Below are positions 26,775-36,835 of a stretch of DNA of 64,000 bases, piece by piece. The notes under the pieces were generated by a model that saw nothing but the letters and a program-made list of their open reading frames with translations, searched no databases and had not been told where the DNA came from. Position numbers and translations under genes: made by a program. The stretch is from an uncultured Granulosicoccus sp. GTDB taxonomy: Bacteria; Pseudomonadota; Gammaproteobacteria; Granulosicoccales; Granulosicoccaceae. The stretch lies in NCBI GenBank assembly GCA_937991945.1, contig CALKLO010000028.1, positions 1-64,000 of the forward strand, written 5' to 3'. How positions within the stretch are numbered: the first letter of the stretch is position 1; every line of letters starts with the position of its first letter.

Positions 26775-27641
26775 ATGGCAACTCAACATTCTAGAAGTGC
26801 TGCGCGCATGATGATGGCGCCGGCTGTAATTCTTCTGCTCGGTTGGATGCTCGTCCCTCTAACGATGACTCTATGGTTCTCGTTCAGAAAATACCTACCT
26901 CTGCGCGGCGGAGACATGGGTTGGGTCGGCTTCGACAATTACGTCAGCTTTTTCAATTCCAGCTCATTTTGGCCCAGCATACAAACTACTCTTCTGATTG
27001 TGGGTGGTGTGCTTATCATCACCGTTGTGTTTGGTGTGTTGCTAGCACTCTTGCTAGACCAGCCAATGTGGGGGCAAGGCATCGTAAGGATCCTTGTGAT
27101 AGCACCTTTTTTCGTTATGCCAACTGTTTCCGCGTTGGTGTGGAAAAACATATTCATGGATCCGGTGAATGGCTTGTTTGCCCATCTCTGGAAATTCTTC
27201 GGAGCCACGCCAGTCGTCTGGATGTCTCAGGCTTCGATGGAATCCATTATCTTGATCGTCAGCTGGCAGTGGCTTCCATTTGCCACTCTAATATTACTGA
27301 CGGCTACTCAATCGTTAGACAGTGAACAACTCGAAGCATCAGAAATTGATGGTGCACGTCCCTTGCAGCGTTTCTTCTACATTATTCTGCCGCACCTCGG
27401 ACGGGCGCTTACTATCGTTATCCTGATCCAAACGATTTTCCTACTCGCTATATTTGCTGAAATATTTGTAACTACTGGCGGGGCATTTGGAACCAAAACA
27501 CTGTCTTATCTAGTGTTCCAGCGGGTGTTAGAGAGTCAAAACATCGGACTGGGTTCTGCAGGCGGAATATACGCTGTCATCCTTGCCAACATTGTCGCTA
27601 TCTTCTTGATGCGCATTGTCGGAAAGAATCTGGACACTTGA
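26775..27641 (+). CDS. Polyol ABC transporter permease (SmoF-like)
   Basis: 288-residue inner-membrane subunit with about six membrane segments (for example VILLLGWMLVPLTMTLWFSF near the N-terminus). The EAA-type coupling loop that contacts the ATPase is present as EASEIDGARPLQRF. It pairs with the next permease to form the channel. It lies 180 bases after the binding-protein gene, beyond the internal hairpin, and 13 bases before the second permease. Confidence 0.88.
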   Translation: MATQHSRSAARMMMAPAVILLLGWMLVPLTMTLWFSFRKYLPLRGGDMGWVGFDNYVSFFNSSSFWPSIQTTLLIVGGVLIITVVFGVLLALLLDQPMWGQGIVRILVIAPFFVMPTVSALVWKNIFMDPVNGLFAHLWKFFGATPVVWMSQASMESIILIVSWQWLPFATLILLTATQSLDSEQLEASEIDGARPLQRFFYIILPHLGRALTIVILIQTIFLLAIFAEIFVTTGGAFGTKTLSYLVFQRVLESQNIGLGSAGGIYAVILANIVAIFLMRIVGKNLDT

Positions 27642-27654
27642 GGGGAATCTGATA

Positions 27655-28485
27655 ATGGCTCGCGCAATTACAAATAACCGCAAGATCATCAATACAACCG
27701 CAGCATGGTTGATTGGTCTTCTGATTTTCTTCCCCATCTTGTGGACGATATTAACGAGTTTCAAAACAGAGGCGCAAGCAATCGCTAGCCCTCCGTTGTT
27801 TGTAGGCTTTGATTGGACTCTTGAGAATTACCAGGTCGTTTTAGAGCGCTCTAACTACGCACGCTTCTTATGGAACTCAATATTCATAGCGGGCGGTTCA
27901 ACGCTGTTGGGTATTCTTATAGCGGTGCCGGCGGCTTGGTCTATGGCCTTTGTACCATCTAAGAAAACCAAAGACATTCTTTTATGGATGCTCTCTACGA
28001 AAATGCTACCGGCAGTCGGAGTGCTTTATCCGATTTATCTGTTGTTTATAAAAATGGGATTGTTAGACAGCATTTTAGGTCTGACCATCGTATTGATGCT
28101 GATCAACTTGCCTATTATCGTCTGGATGCTCTACACGTATTTTAAAGAGATTCCAGTCGATATCTTGGAAGCGGCAAGAATGGATGGAGCTTCTTTAAGA
28201 TCAGAAATACTGTATGTCCTAACACCGATGGCGCTACCGGGTATTGCATCAACGATGTTGCTGAACTTTATCCTTGCGTGGAACGAAGCATTCTGGACAT
28301 TAAATCTTACAGCTGCAAAGGCTGCGCCTTTGACAGCGTTCATCGCTAGTTATTCAAGTCCAGAAGGGCTCTTCTACGCGAAGTTGTCCGCCGCATCGAC
28401 AATGGCGATTGCACCTATTTTGGTTCTAGGTTGGTTCAGCCAGAAGCAATTAGTGCGTGGACTCACATTTGGAGCGGTTAAATGA
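27655..28485 (+). CDS. Polyol ABC transporter permease (SmoG-like)
   Basis: About 276 residues. The start MARAITNNRK at 27655 is set by AGGGGA at 27641-27646; the frame extends upstream into the previous gene but that is unlikely to be used. It has six membrane segments and the EAA loop EAARMDGASLRSEI. It forms the heterodimeric channel with the preceding permease. Confidence 0.88.
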   Translation: MARAITNNRKIINTTAAWLIGLLIFFPILWTILTSFKTEAQAIASPPLFVGFDWTLENYQVVLERSNYARFLWNSIFIAGGSTLLGILIAVPAAWSMAFVPSKKTKDILLWMLSTKMLPAVGVLYPIYLLFIKMGLLDSILGLTIVLMLINLPIIVWMLYTYFKEIPVDILEAARMDGASLRSEILYVLTPMALPGIASTMLLNFILAWNEAFWTLNLTAAKAAPLTAFIASYSSPEGLFYAKLSAASTMAIAPILVLGWFSQKQLVRGLTFGAVK

Positions 28486-28520
28486 TTGTAGAAAATACTG
28501 CAGAGGCTAAGGTGATTTAA

Positions 28521-29525
28521 ATGGGCAGCATAACTCTAAAAAAAGTAACCAAAAGCTTCGATAAAACCGAAGTCATTCGTCCTCTTGATCTTCAGATCGA
28601 TGATGGTGAATTCGTGGTGTTTGTTGGGCCATCGGGTTGTGGTAAGTCGACACTGCTACGTTTAATAGCTGGCCTGGAAGATATCACCAGCGGCAGCATT
28701 GAAATCAACGGTACAGATGCGACCTCGGTACCGCCTGCGAAACGTGGCCTAGCCATGGTTTTCCAGTCATATGCACTCTACCCACACATGTCTGTGCGCA
28801 AGAACATTGCCTTTCCATTGAAAATGGCTGGCTTAGATAAGAAAGAACGTGAAAAGAAAGTAACGGACGCAGCTGCGGTTCTGAACCTCACTGATTACTT
28901 GGACAGAAGACCTGGTCAACTCTCTGGTGGTCAGCGACAACGTGTTGCTATCGGGCGAGCAATTGTTCGTGAGCCAGACGCTTTCTTATTCGATGAGCCT
29001 CTATCTAATTTGGATGCAGCCTTGCGCGGAAATATGCGTTTAGAAATTGCTGAACTACATCAGACATTGGCCACAACAATGATCTACGTTACGCACGATC
29101 AAGTTGAGGCCATGACTATGGCTGATAAAATCGTCGTGCTTCAAGCCGGTGTAATCGAGCAAGTAGGTTCTCCAATGGACTTATATCGTGAACCTGCAAA
29201 TGTTTTTGTTGCAGGCTTTATTGGAAGTCCTGCGATGAACTTAATCGAAGGTCCCGAAGCCAAAAGTAGAGGCGCCAAAACCATTGGTGTACGACCAGAG
29301 CATTTCGACCTGTCTATGGACGGCGGTGAATGGCGCGGTGTGGTTGGTGTTTCGGAGCACTTGGGTTCAGATACATTTTTGCGTGTTGAGGTAGAAGGTA
29401 TTGGTACCTTAACGGCACGAGCTGATGGTGAGTTCCCTGCTAGACATGGAGACACAGTTGGATTGACACCAGATCCAGAGCGCATTCATCGTTTTGATGA
29501 AGCTGGGTTGCGCATCTCGTCTTAA
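28521..29525 (+). CDS. Polyol ABC transporter ATP-binding protein (SmoK/MalK-like)
   Basis: 334-residue ATPase of the MalK/UgpC group. Walker [10 protein letters not shown] at 36-44, signature LSGGQ at 134-138, Walker B LFDEP with aspartate 158, and a switch histidine in [17 protein letters not shown]-terminal TOBE-type domain (about 240-334) may bind regulators. It lies 35 bases after the permease gene and 26 before the dehydrogenase, in one operon. Confidence 0.93.
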   Translation: MGSITLKKVTKSFDKTEVIRPLDLQIDDGEFVVFVGPSGCGKSTLLRLIAGLEDITSGSIEINGTDATSVPPAKRGLAMVFQSYALYPHMSVRKNIAFPLKMAGLDKKEREKKVTDAAAVLNLTDYLDRRPGQLSGGQRQRVAIGRAIVREPDAFLFDEPLSNLDAALRGNMRLEIAELHQTLATTMIYVTHDQVEAMTMADKIVVLQAGVIEQVGSPMDLYREPANVFVAGFIGSPAMNLIEGPEAKSRGAKTIGVRPEHFDLSMDGGEWRGVVGVSEHLGSDTFLRVEVEGIGTLTARADGEFPARHGDTVGLTPDPERIHRFDEAGLRISS

Positions 29526-29551
29526 CGGATCTATAGAGAACTAACAAAGCA

Positions 29552-31054
29552 ATGGATACTTGCACTGGATCAGGTGCTGCGGCGACATTAAATTTGGAAA
29601 ACCTGGAGGGTTTACCAAGTAATGTGGCTCGGCCGAAGTACTCTCGAGAGGATCTCTCTCCAGGAATATTGCATTTCGGTCCGGGCAATTTTCACAAGGC
29701 TCATCAGGCGGTTTATCTTGATCGACTCATGAACGAGGGGTTAGATCAAGATTGGAGCATCATTGGTGCGAGCGTCATGCCTGGCGACTCAAAGCTGCGT
29801 GAAATAACACTCAAGCAAGACTTACTGTCCACGGTAGTCACTCAGTCTTCCACGGTCAGCGAAGCGCAAGTCATTGCCCCAATGATCGATTACTTGCCCA
29901 TAGGGGACGGTGAAGCGATTTTGGCTACTATGGCGAATCCCACCATACGTATCGTGTCATTGACAGTTACCGAAGGTGGTTATTTCGTTGACGCGGCAAC
30001 CGGGAAATTCGATAAGCAACACCCCGCAATACAGGCAGACGTAGCGGGCTACGATAATCCTCAAACGGTGTTCGGCCTAATAGTTAAAGGCTTAGAGCAG
30101 CGACGTGCAGCCGGCGCTGTTCCGTTCACAGTAATGTCATGCGACAACTTGCCGCACAACGGTCGAGCTGCTCGAGAAGCGGTTGTAGGCTTCGCTGAGT
30201 TAGTTGATGAGTCGCTTGCAGCATGGATTAGTGAGAATTCCAGTTTTCCTAATGGCATGGTTGATCGCATTACGCCTGCCACCGGTGAGCTAGAGCGAGA
30301 ACGTGTACAAACATTATTTGGTGTTAATGATCAAGCACCGGTATTCTGCGAAGATTATATCCAATGGGTACTTGAGGATAACTTCGTCGCAGGTAGGCCT
30401 GCCTTTGAACGCGCGGGTGTGCAAATCGTTAAAGATGTTGCGCCGTACGAAATGATGAAAATTCGTATTTTGAACGGTGGGCATGCGGTACTAGCTTATC
30501 CAGCAGCGTTGCTGGGTATTGAGTTCGCACACGAGTCCTTACAAGACGATCGCATCAGGAATTTTTTGAAGGCGATCGAATATCGTGAAATCATTCCGGT
30601 TGTGCCAGAAGTGCCCGGTGTGAATCTCAGCGAGTATTGCGAAAGTGTATTAAGTCGATTTGCCAATCCAGCTATCGCTGACACAATCGGACGTTTATGT
30701 TTCGATGGTTCCAATCGGCAGCCTAAGTTCATTGTTCCTACTATCGCAGATAGGCTCGAACGCGATGAGGACATTAGTGGGCTTGCACTGGCCTCGGCTT
30801 TTTGGTGCCGGTACTGCGAGGGTATTGATGAATCGGGTAAGGTTATTGAATCTAACGATCCATCTTGGGATCACCTGCAAGAAAAAGCTGCAGAGTCTTT
30901 GAAAGATTCTAATGCATGGATCCGAATGAGCGATGTCTATGGAAATCTTGGAGAAGATCCTCGTTTTCAAAAGAGTTTTGCCAGCGCTATTCAAGGTGTT
31001 AGATCAAAAGGTGTTGCACAAATGTTGCGTGAGTACTGCGAACAAGCATCGTAA
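29552..31054 (+). CDS. Mannitol dehydrogenase family oxidoreductase
   Basis: 500-residue polyol-specific long-chain dehydrogenase, probably NAD-dependent mannitol 2-dehydrogenase (mannitol to fructose). The N-terminal Rossmann region begins ILHFGPGNFHKAHQA, and the family catalytic signature KIRILNGGH has Lys303, Asn308 and His311. Fructuronate, tagaturonate and arabinitol enzymes share this fold, so substrate is inferred from the adjacent SmoEFGK-type transporter. The linked sorbitol dehydrogenase and fructokinase genes often found in such operons are absent here. Confidence 0.85.
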   Translation: MDTCTGSGAAATLNLENLEGLPSNVARPKYSREDLSPGILHFGPGNFHKAHQAVYLDRLMNEGLDQDWSIIGASVMPGDSKLREITLKQDLLSTVVTQSSTVSEAQVIAPMIDYLPIGDGEAILATMANPTIRIVSLTVTEGGYFVDAATGKFDKQHPAIQADVAGYDNPQTVFGLIVKGLEQRRAAGAVPFTVMSCDNLPHNGRAAREAVVGFAELVDESLAAWISENSSFPNGMVDRITPATGELERERVQTLFGVNDQAPVFCEDYIQWVLEDNFVAGRPAFERAGVQIVKDVAPYEMMKIRILNGGHAVLAYPAALLGIEFAHESLQDDRIRNFLKAIEYREIIPVVPEVPGVNLSEYCESVLSRFANPAIADTIGRLCFDGSNRQPKFIVPTIADRLERDEDISGLALASAFWCRYCEGIDESGKVIESNDPSWDHLQEKAAESLKDSNAWIRMSDVYGNLGEDPRFQKSFASAIQGVRSKGVAQMLREYCEQAS

Positions 31055-31087
31055 TGCTGTTTGCAGTTCTGCTTGCTCATAGGGTCT

Positions 31088-31094
31088 AGGAGGG
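31088..31094 (+). promoter_or_regulatory. Ribosome binding site setting the AraC-type regulator start
   Basis: AGGAGGG lies eight bases before ATG 31103. The longer frame from 31061 has no such site, so 31103 is taken as the start. Confidence 0.7.
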
Positions 31095-31102
31095 CCGTAC
31101 CC

Positions 31103-32014
31103 ATGTCGGTAGCGTTACGTCCTACATCAAGTAGTGCTCCTGAATTTGAGTTCACCGACGGTACTGAGCGGTCGGTGCACTACATTGAGCATGGCTTCCC
31201 AAACGCATTAGTGCGTTGGCATTATCACGACGATTACGAACTCCATTTAATAATCGAAAGCACTGGCAAAGTGTTTGTAGGTGATCATGTGGGCAGGTTT
31301 TCGCCTGGGCATTTGGTTCTCACCGGGCCAAGGCTGCCACACAATTGGATCAGTCAAACTGAGCCAGGTGAAGAGATAAAACTTCGAGATTTAGTGGTTC
31401 AATTTCGCATGGATTTACTGCCAAAAATGGCAGGTATGGCGCCTGAGCTCTTGTCTATTCTACCGTTGCTTGAAAGAGCTCGCCATGGTGTTGAGTTCTT
31501 ATCTGTGGACACTCAGTGGGCCGAGTCTATGTTTCAAGCGATACGTGATTCGTCAGGGCCAATGCGAATATCATCGTTGATAGAGCTATTGAGTCATCTA
31601 TCGGGCGAGGAAGACTATGCGTTGTTGTCAACGCTTGCCATTCGATCTCGTGCTGACCAAGCTTCGCAAGATAAAATTGAAGAAGTGACTCAGTATATTA
31701 GTGAGAATTTTGCCCAAGAAATTACGTTAGGCGAAATGGCGAAGCGGGTTGGAATGAACGACAGCGCGTTCTCACGTTTTTTCGCAAAAGCCACGGGTAA
31801 CAGTTTTAATCGTTTTGTTAACCGTGTGCGTATAAGCAAAGCCTGCGAATTACTGTCTGATACTGACACTCCTATTACAACCATTTGCTACGAAACAGGT
31901 TTTAATAACATCGCTAATTTCAATCGGCGATTTCGAGAGTTAAAAGAGAACACGCCGAGAGAGTATCGCCGCCAATCGAGAATGCGTCACGGCGCGAGTA
32001 GTGTGACTGATTAA
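31103..32014 (+). CDS. AraC family transcriptional regulator of polyol uptake
   Basis: About 303 residues. The N-terminal cupin-like sensor domain (RWHYHDDYELHLIIES, then GDHVGRFSPGHLVLTGP) is followed by two C-terminal helix-turn-helices (LGEMAKRVGMNDSAFSRFF and ICYETGFNNIANFNRRF). It lies 48 bases after the mannitol dehydrogenase gene and probably activates the transporter operon in response to a polyol or its product. Its stop is two bases from that of the convergent pdeM gene. Confidence 0.88.
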   Translation: MSVALRPTSSSAPEFEFTDGTERSVHYIEHGFPNALVRWHYHDDYELHLIIESTGKVFVGDHVGRFSPGHLVLTGPRLPHNWISQTEPGEEIKLRDLVVQFRMDLLPKMAGMAPELLSILPLLERARHGVEFLSVDTQWAESMFQAIRDSSGPMRISSLIELLSHLSGEEDYALLSTLAIRSRADQASQDKIEEVTQYISENFAQEITLGEMAKRVGMNDSAFSRFFAKATGNSFNRFVNRVRISKACELLSDTDTPITTICYETGFNNIANFNRRFRELKENTPREYRRQSRMRHGASSVTD

Positions 32015-32016
32015 GC

Positions 32017-32712
32017 TTAAGGTTTTTTTGTGGTTTTGCTCAACGGTATGTTAACCACGCAGTCCTGACCGATCATGTAAATCGAGTCTGTTTTAGAATG
32101 TGCGTCAACAACAACTCCGCCCGTAAATTCCCCAAATGCAGGCAGCACCGCGTACGTCGGTGTAAACCAAAAAGCGGGTGCCTTCAAAGAGGTGCGGCGT
32201 GATTTTTTTAATCGCCACGCAGGGTGTAAATGGCCAGCAAGCACAAACCCTCTCTCATCAAAGCCTGGCTCGTGCTTCAGTATATAAGGTGGAATGAGTA
32301 GGGCTCTCTGATGCCACAGCACCCGATCGTCTATTAACGTTTGACCCTGTGGTTTGTCATGATTGCCTACAATGATTTCCAAGGTTATTGCTGGGTACGA
32401 ATCGAGCAGCTGGCTTAAAGAGCTAAGCCAAGATTCATCAGGCAAAGGTGCGCTGTGCATAAAGTCACCCAGCACCATCAGGCGAGTTGACCCTGCGGCG
32501 AGGGCCAACGCAAATAAACTACTTAACGTGGCTTCGCTAATGCCACCGGGTATAGCTATGCCGGCGCGCCCAAAGCAATGCTCCTTACCGACATGGATAT
32601 CGGCTGCAAAAAGTATGTTCTGAGCAGGCCAGTAGATAACCCCTTGCGGGTGTAGTAAGAGTGTTTCGCCTTGGCACTGCATGCTTACGCAATGTTGTTC
32701 AAATCTGTTCAT
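32017..32712 (-). CDS. pdeM: Ligase-associated DNA damage response endonuclease PdeM
   Basis: 231-residue calcineurin-like metallophosphoesterase. Metal-binding motifs are visible in order: ADIHVGKE, LGDFMHS, VGNHD and AGHLHP. PdeM homologues lie with a DEXH helicase, a beta-CASP exonuclease and an ATP-dependent DNA ligase in a repair operon. Here only the helicase gene accompanies it, 19 bases upstream. A role in end or gap processing is known for the family only by association. Confidence 0.88.
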   Translation of the reverse strand: MNRFEQHCVSMQCQGETLLLHPQGVIYWPAQNILFAADIHVGKEHCFGRAGIAIPGGISEATLSSLFALALAAGSTRLMVLGDFMHSAPLPDESWLSSLSQLLDSYPAITLEIIVGNHDKPQGQTLIDDRVLWHQRALLIPPYILKHEPGFDERGFVLAGHLHPAWRLKKSRRTSLKAPAFWFTPTYAVLPAFGEFTGGVVVDAHSKTDSIYMIGQDCVVNIPLSKTTKKP

Positions 32713-32731
32713 TCGTGATTTTTTTTCACAC

Positions 32732-35188
32732 TCAATGCTCTAGAGTCTGAAGGGCAGCATGTTCAAGACTCCCCAGCATGCTTTGAATCCTTTCTTGAAA
32801 TGACATCGTTGAGAGTGTTTGAGTGCTAAGGCTCTCAGCCCAAAGAGGGAACGACAATGGGGTGAGTCGCTCAGGATATTCTAAACGCCAATGACGGGTG
32901 CTTAATTTCTCAAGCGTGTCTGCTAAGCGCTGATATTCCAATTGTTGTTCAAGCACTTCACGATGAGCAAGATCTAAAAGAAGGTTTTGTGCATCGTGAT
33001 TTTTTAATACTTCGAATATGAGGCCGCTTGACGTTTGTAATTGTTTGGCACTTTTTGCACGGCCTGGATATCCGTCAAATACTAAACCTGCAATACGGGC
33101 GATATCTCTGAACCGTCTTTTTGCAATTTCACCTGCGTTTATGGCACTGAGGATGTCGTCGAGTAATCCATCGACACTGAAAACGCGTTTAAGTTGATCT
33201 ATGTTAACGGTTATCGGTTCAGGGCTGAGGAGTTCGAACCCATAATCATTAATTTGTAGGGTAAACGTAGAGGGTGTTTGCGCTGCTAGTCGTGAAGCTA
33301 CCACCATTGCTAATCCTTCGTGGGCGAGCCTGCCTGCGAAAGGGAAGAAGAATAAGCTATGGCCTTCATGAGTTTCTATAGATTCGATAAGAAAATCGCA
33401 AGGACCAGGAAGATGTGACCAAGCTTGTTGCAACGTTAATACGTCGTTCATGCAATTCAATTCTGGCGAGCTGGCTTCCTTATTTTTCCAAAGTTCGAGC
33501 GATTCCTGTACAGCATCGGCAAGTTCACCGGTTATGGGCAACTGGGTTCCCCACCATCGGGGAACAACCTTGCTGCGTTTAGTAGATTTACGCACGTATG
33601 CGGTCATGTCCTTAACGCTTATGAGTTCGAGTTGTCGCCCAGAGAATTGGAAAGTATTGCCAGGCTTGAGGCGAGCGATAAAACTTTCCTCGGTTGAACC
33701 GAGTCGCTTACCGCCTCGAAAAACAATATTCATCTGGGCATCGCTAGAAATAGTGCCGATACCTAGGCGATGTCGCTGCTGCACTTCTTTGTTCATGACT
33801 CTATGAGTGCCTGCTACTTTCAATACCTTGTGATACTGAGGGTAGCCTTGCAGTGCTTGACCTCCACGACAAATGAAGTCCATCACCCATTGCCACTCGG
33901 TATCACTTAACTCGTGAAAACAATGAGTCGTTCGAATTTCTGCGAGCATTGCAGCTTCATCAAACCCCGTGCCCATTGCAATAGTGACCAGATGTTGGCT
34001 CAGGACATCTAATGAGCGGGTTGGAGCGGTTCGCCCTTCAATACGCCCTTTTTCTAGGGCGCGACGCACGGCATCGATTTCTATCATTTCCAATGCATTA
34101 GTAGGCACGCATAAAATACGCGAGGTGCTGCCAGGTCGGTGGCCGCTTCGGCCTGCGCGTTGTACTAAGCGAGCAACACCTTTGGGGCTGCCTACTTGGA
34201 GTACTTGATCGACGGGGCTGAAGTCGACGCCTAGATCTAACGATGAGGTGCACACAACGCAGCTAAGTTCACCGCTACGTAATTGGTTTTCTATGTCAGT
34301 GCGAAGGTCTCGATCCAAAGAGCCGTGATGAAGCGCTAGGGTATGAAGCCATGCTGGTTTTGCGTTGAGTAATGCTTGGAACCAAAGCTCTGCCTGGGAT
34401 CGAGTATTAGTAAACAATAGGGACGTGCCTGCATTATCGATAGCCTCTATGACTGGCTGTAAAAGTTGCAGGCCTAAATGACCTGACCACTTGAAGGCGG
34501 TTTTGTCGGTAGGAATAACACTGTGTACCTCAATGGCACGAGGCACGACGCCTTTGATGATAACGCCGGGTTGATTGGGTCCGAGTAGCACTTGCATTGC
34601 TTCATCTAAATTTGCAAGTGTGGCGGACACACCCCAAACGCGAATGGGTTCGCACAAGCTCCTCAACCTAGCGATACACAGCTGTAATTGAACGCCTCGT
34701 TTACTGCCCATGAGTTCATGCCATTCATCCACAATAATAGTGTGAATGCCAGATAAGCCAATATCTGAACCTGGGTAACTGAGCATGATGGACAAGCTTT
34801 CTGGCGTAGTGACTAGAGCAAACGGTGGCTTATCGCGTTGTTTGTTACGCACAGAGGTACTGGTATCACCTGTGCGAATTTGTACGCTAGCGTCGACACC
34901 TAAAGCGACAAGGGCGTCTTCCAGGTTCGAACAGGTGTCGTTGGCTAATGCTCGTAATGGGGTGATCCACAAGACCTTCAACCGTTCGTCTGGCAATGGT
35001 GTTGCACTGTGTGCCTGCACAGGCCCTAACCAAGCTGCCAGAGTTTTGCCGCTACCTGTGGGTGAATGGATCAATCCTGATTGGCCTTCGTGCCAAGCAT
35101 CCCAAGCTTGTCGTTGAAAGTCGAATACGGTCCACTGGTTTTGCTCGAACCAATCTTCAGTTCGTGATATCGCCTGTTGTAACTCCAT
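32732..35188 (-). CDS. Ligase-associated DNA damage response DEXH-box helicase (Lhr-like core)
   Basis: 818-residue superfamily 2 helicase. Walker A SPTGSGKT at 42-49, DEWH box at 154-157, helicase motif VI in QRAGRSGHRPGS, then a winged-helix and Lhr-core C-terminal region. Length matches the ligase-associated subgroup rather than the 1,500-residue full-length Lhr. It probably unwinds or remodels DNA or DNA:RNA during repair. It is flanked by pdeM and an alpha/beta hydrolase gene that ends three bases before it. The ligase and exonuclease partners are not in the window. Confidence 0.9.
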   Translation of the reverse strand: MELQQAISRTEDWFEQNQWTVFDFQRQAWDAWHEGQSGLIHSPTGSGKTLAAWLGPVQAHSATPLPDERLKVLWITPLRALANDTCSNLEDALVALGVDASVQIRTGDTSTSVRNKQRDKPPFALVTTPESLSIMLSYPGSDIGLSGIHTIIVDEWHELMGSKRGVQLQLCIARLRSLCEPIRVWGVSATLANLDEAMQVLLGPNQPGVIIKGVVPRAIEVHSVIPTDKTAFKWSGHLGLQLLQPVIEAIDNAGTSLLFTNTRSQAELWFQALLNAKPAWLHTLALHHGSLDRDLRTDIENQLRSGELSCVVCTSSLDLGVDFSPVDQVLQVGSPKGVARLVQRAGRSGHRPGSTSRILCVPTNALEMIEIDAVRRALEKGRIEGRTAPTRSLDVLSQHLVTIAMGTGFDEAAMLAEIRTTHCFHELSDTEWQWVMDFICRGGQALQGYPQYHKVLKVAGTHRVMNKEVQQRHRLGIGTISSDAQMNIVFRGGKRLGSTEESFIARLKPGNTFQFSGRQLELISVKDMTAYVRKSTKRSKVVPRWWGTQLPITGELADAVQESLELWKNKEASSPELNCMNDVLTLQQAWSHLPGPCDFLIESIETHEGHSLFFFPFAGRLAHEGLAMVVASRLAAQTPSTFTLQINDYGFELLSPEPITVNIDQLKRVFSVDGLLDDILSAINAGEIAKRRFRDIARIAGLVFDGYPGRAKSAKQLQTSSGLIFEVLKNHDAQNLLLDLAHREVLEQQLEYQRLADTLEKLSTRHWRLEYPERLTPLSFPLWAESLSTQTLSTMSFQERIQSMLGSLEHAALQTLEH

Positions 35189-35191
35189 CAG

Positions 35192-36013
35192 CTATTGATT
35201 TGAGATGTTGACTAAATCTATGAGTGTTTTATTGATGTGCTCTAAGCAGCGTTCGTCCGATAGACGATGATCAGCCCCCTGCATAAGCGTTAGCTGTGCC
35301 TCAGCGTTGTCAAAGCGGCTCATAAGCCTAACGGATAACTCATAGGGTACGTCGGTGTCGGCTGTTCCGTGTACCAGACGAATAGGGCAGGTGATGCTCG
35401 CCACGGTATTTGATGAGCCGGCAGGTGTCGGATTAAATAGCGATAGCTCGACACCGCTGTCTAGTAAAGATTGAGTCAGCGGGTAGGGTGCAGCGTGAGC
35501 GTTGGGCAAAGAGAGCGTCTGGCCTTGTTGTAAGTCCCAGATGTCAGATTGACTGAGTCGTGGTTGTACGAGCTCTTGCAAAAAATCTGGAGCAGCTGCG
35601 ATCAGCAAAAGGCCCTGCAGTGTGTTTGGTTTTTGAAGCGCGGCAAGCGTTGCCAGCCATCCCCCCATGGAGGAGCCCACTAAAATGATGGGGCCGGTGA
35701 TATCGTTTAGCACGCATAGTGTGTCTTCGAGCCAGTGCGCAAGGGTGAAGGAGGCCGGCTCACCTTCGGATTCCCCATGACCACGATAGTCGAAGCGGGT
35801 GTAAGACAAACCCAGAGTCATGCAGGTCTGTTCTAAGGCTGCGGCTTTGGTGCCGAGCATGCTGGAGTGAAACCCCCCACAAAAGACCACGTGAGGCCTC
35901 TGAGGCGTGTCCGCCTGTTTCTGCGAGGTATCGGTATGCCTAGAGCGGTAAGCTAGTTGTAGCCCGTTTGAGCTTTTGTACGCGGGTGCATCTATTATTG
36001 AGTCATCATCCAT
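35192..36013 (-). CDS. Alpha/beta hydrolase (serine hydrolase)
   Basis: About 273 residues with a canonical fold: oxyanion region CGGFHSSMLG, FDYRGHGESEG, nucleophile elbow GSSMGGW (Ser115), acid in HGTADTDVP and histidine in QGADHRLSDE. It resembles ABHD10-like thioesterases/esterases; the substrate is unknown. The start at 36013 is preferred because the longer frame to 36091 would overlap the divergent phosphatase gene. It leads the minus operon with the helicase and pdeM, but a repair role is not implied. Confidence 0.8.
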   Translation of the reverse strand: MDDDSIIDAPAYKSSNGLQLAYRSRHTDTSQKQADTPQRPHVVFCGGFHSSMLGTKAAALEQTCMTLGLSYTRFDYRGHGESEGEPASFTLAHWLEDTLCVLNDITGPIILVGSSMGGWLATLAALQKPNTLQGLLLIAAAPDFLQELVQPRLSQSDIWDLQQGQTLSLPNAHAAPYPLTQSLLDSGVELSLFNPTPAGSSNTVASITCPIRLVHGTADTDVPYELSVRLMSRFDNAEAQLTLMQGADHRLSDERCLEHINKTLIDLVNISNQ

Positions 36014-36056
36014 CGGCACAGTATAGTGCTCCCCCAACCCGAATGAGGAGCCTTGA

Positions 36057-36770
36057 ATGTCCCTAGAACGATCAACCGCTATGCTTTCCAAAATTCAGGC
36101 TATATCGTTTGATTTGGACGATACGCTCTGGGATTGTGCTCCCGCCATTGCGAATGCCGAGAAGGCGTTGTTCAGTTGGCATGATCAGGTCACGCCGAAT
36201 ATAACTAAAGTACATAGTCCGAAGTCTCTGCAAGCGTATCGCGCACAGGTTCGTGAAGAAAATCCTGAGCTTAAAAGATGCGTTACAGCCATGCGAATGC
36301 AGGGTTTAAAAAAGCTCCTGCTTGAATTTGGATATCCTCAGGAGCTCGCAGCAGAAGGGTTTTCCGTGTTTTATCAAGCACGTAGCGAGGTTGTATTATA
36401 TGACGGCGTATTCGATATGCTTGAGCGCTTACGTCGTTCCTTTCGCCTTGCTGCGATCACTAATGGCAACGCCGATTTACAAAGTATTGGCATTGAGAGC
36501 TATTTTGAGCGAGTATATGCCGCTAATTTGACACTCTTAGAGAAACCAGCCCCCGATATGTTTAACCGGTGTCTGGCGGACATGGAAATTTCACCTGAAG
36601 CTTTGCTCCACATAGGTGATAATCCCTTAACGGATGTGCACGGAGCTCAGGCGGTGGGTGTACAGACTTTATGGTTCAACCCGTATAATTATGATTGGCC
36701 TGAACACCTAGAGCCTGCAAATTTTGAGGCGCAGAAACTATCTGATGTTGTTGCTCTATTTCATGCTTGA
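36057..36770 (+). CDS. yigB: HAD-family phosphatase, YigB-like
   Basis: 237-residue haloacid dehalogenase hydrolase. Motif I DLDDT near residue 19-23, motif II in ITNGNADL, motif III lysine in LLEKPAPDMF and motif IV GDNPLTDVHGA. The overall pattern follows E. coli YigB, which removes phosphate from the riboflavin precursor ARPP and from FMN. The start has GAGGAG six bases upstream (36045-36050). Substrate assignment is by resemblance only. Confidence 0.75.
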   Translation: MSLERSTAMLSKIQAISFDLDDTLWDCAPAIANAEKALFSWHDQVTPNITKVHSPKSLQAYRAQVREENPELKRCVTAMRMQGLKKLLLEFGYPQELAAEGFSVFYQARSEVVLYDGVFDMLERLRRSFRLAAITNGNADLQSIGIESYFERVYAANLTLLEKPAPDMFNRCLADMEISPEALLHIGDNPLTDVHGAQAVGVQTLWFNPYNYDWPEHLEPANFEAQKLSDVVALFHA

Positions 36771-36835
36771 TATAGACAGCACTTTTTTAAATTAGCGCGC
36801 AGACAACGCTGCGGCAATTTTAGGATTACCCAATA

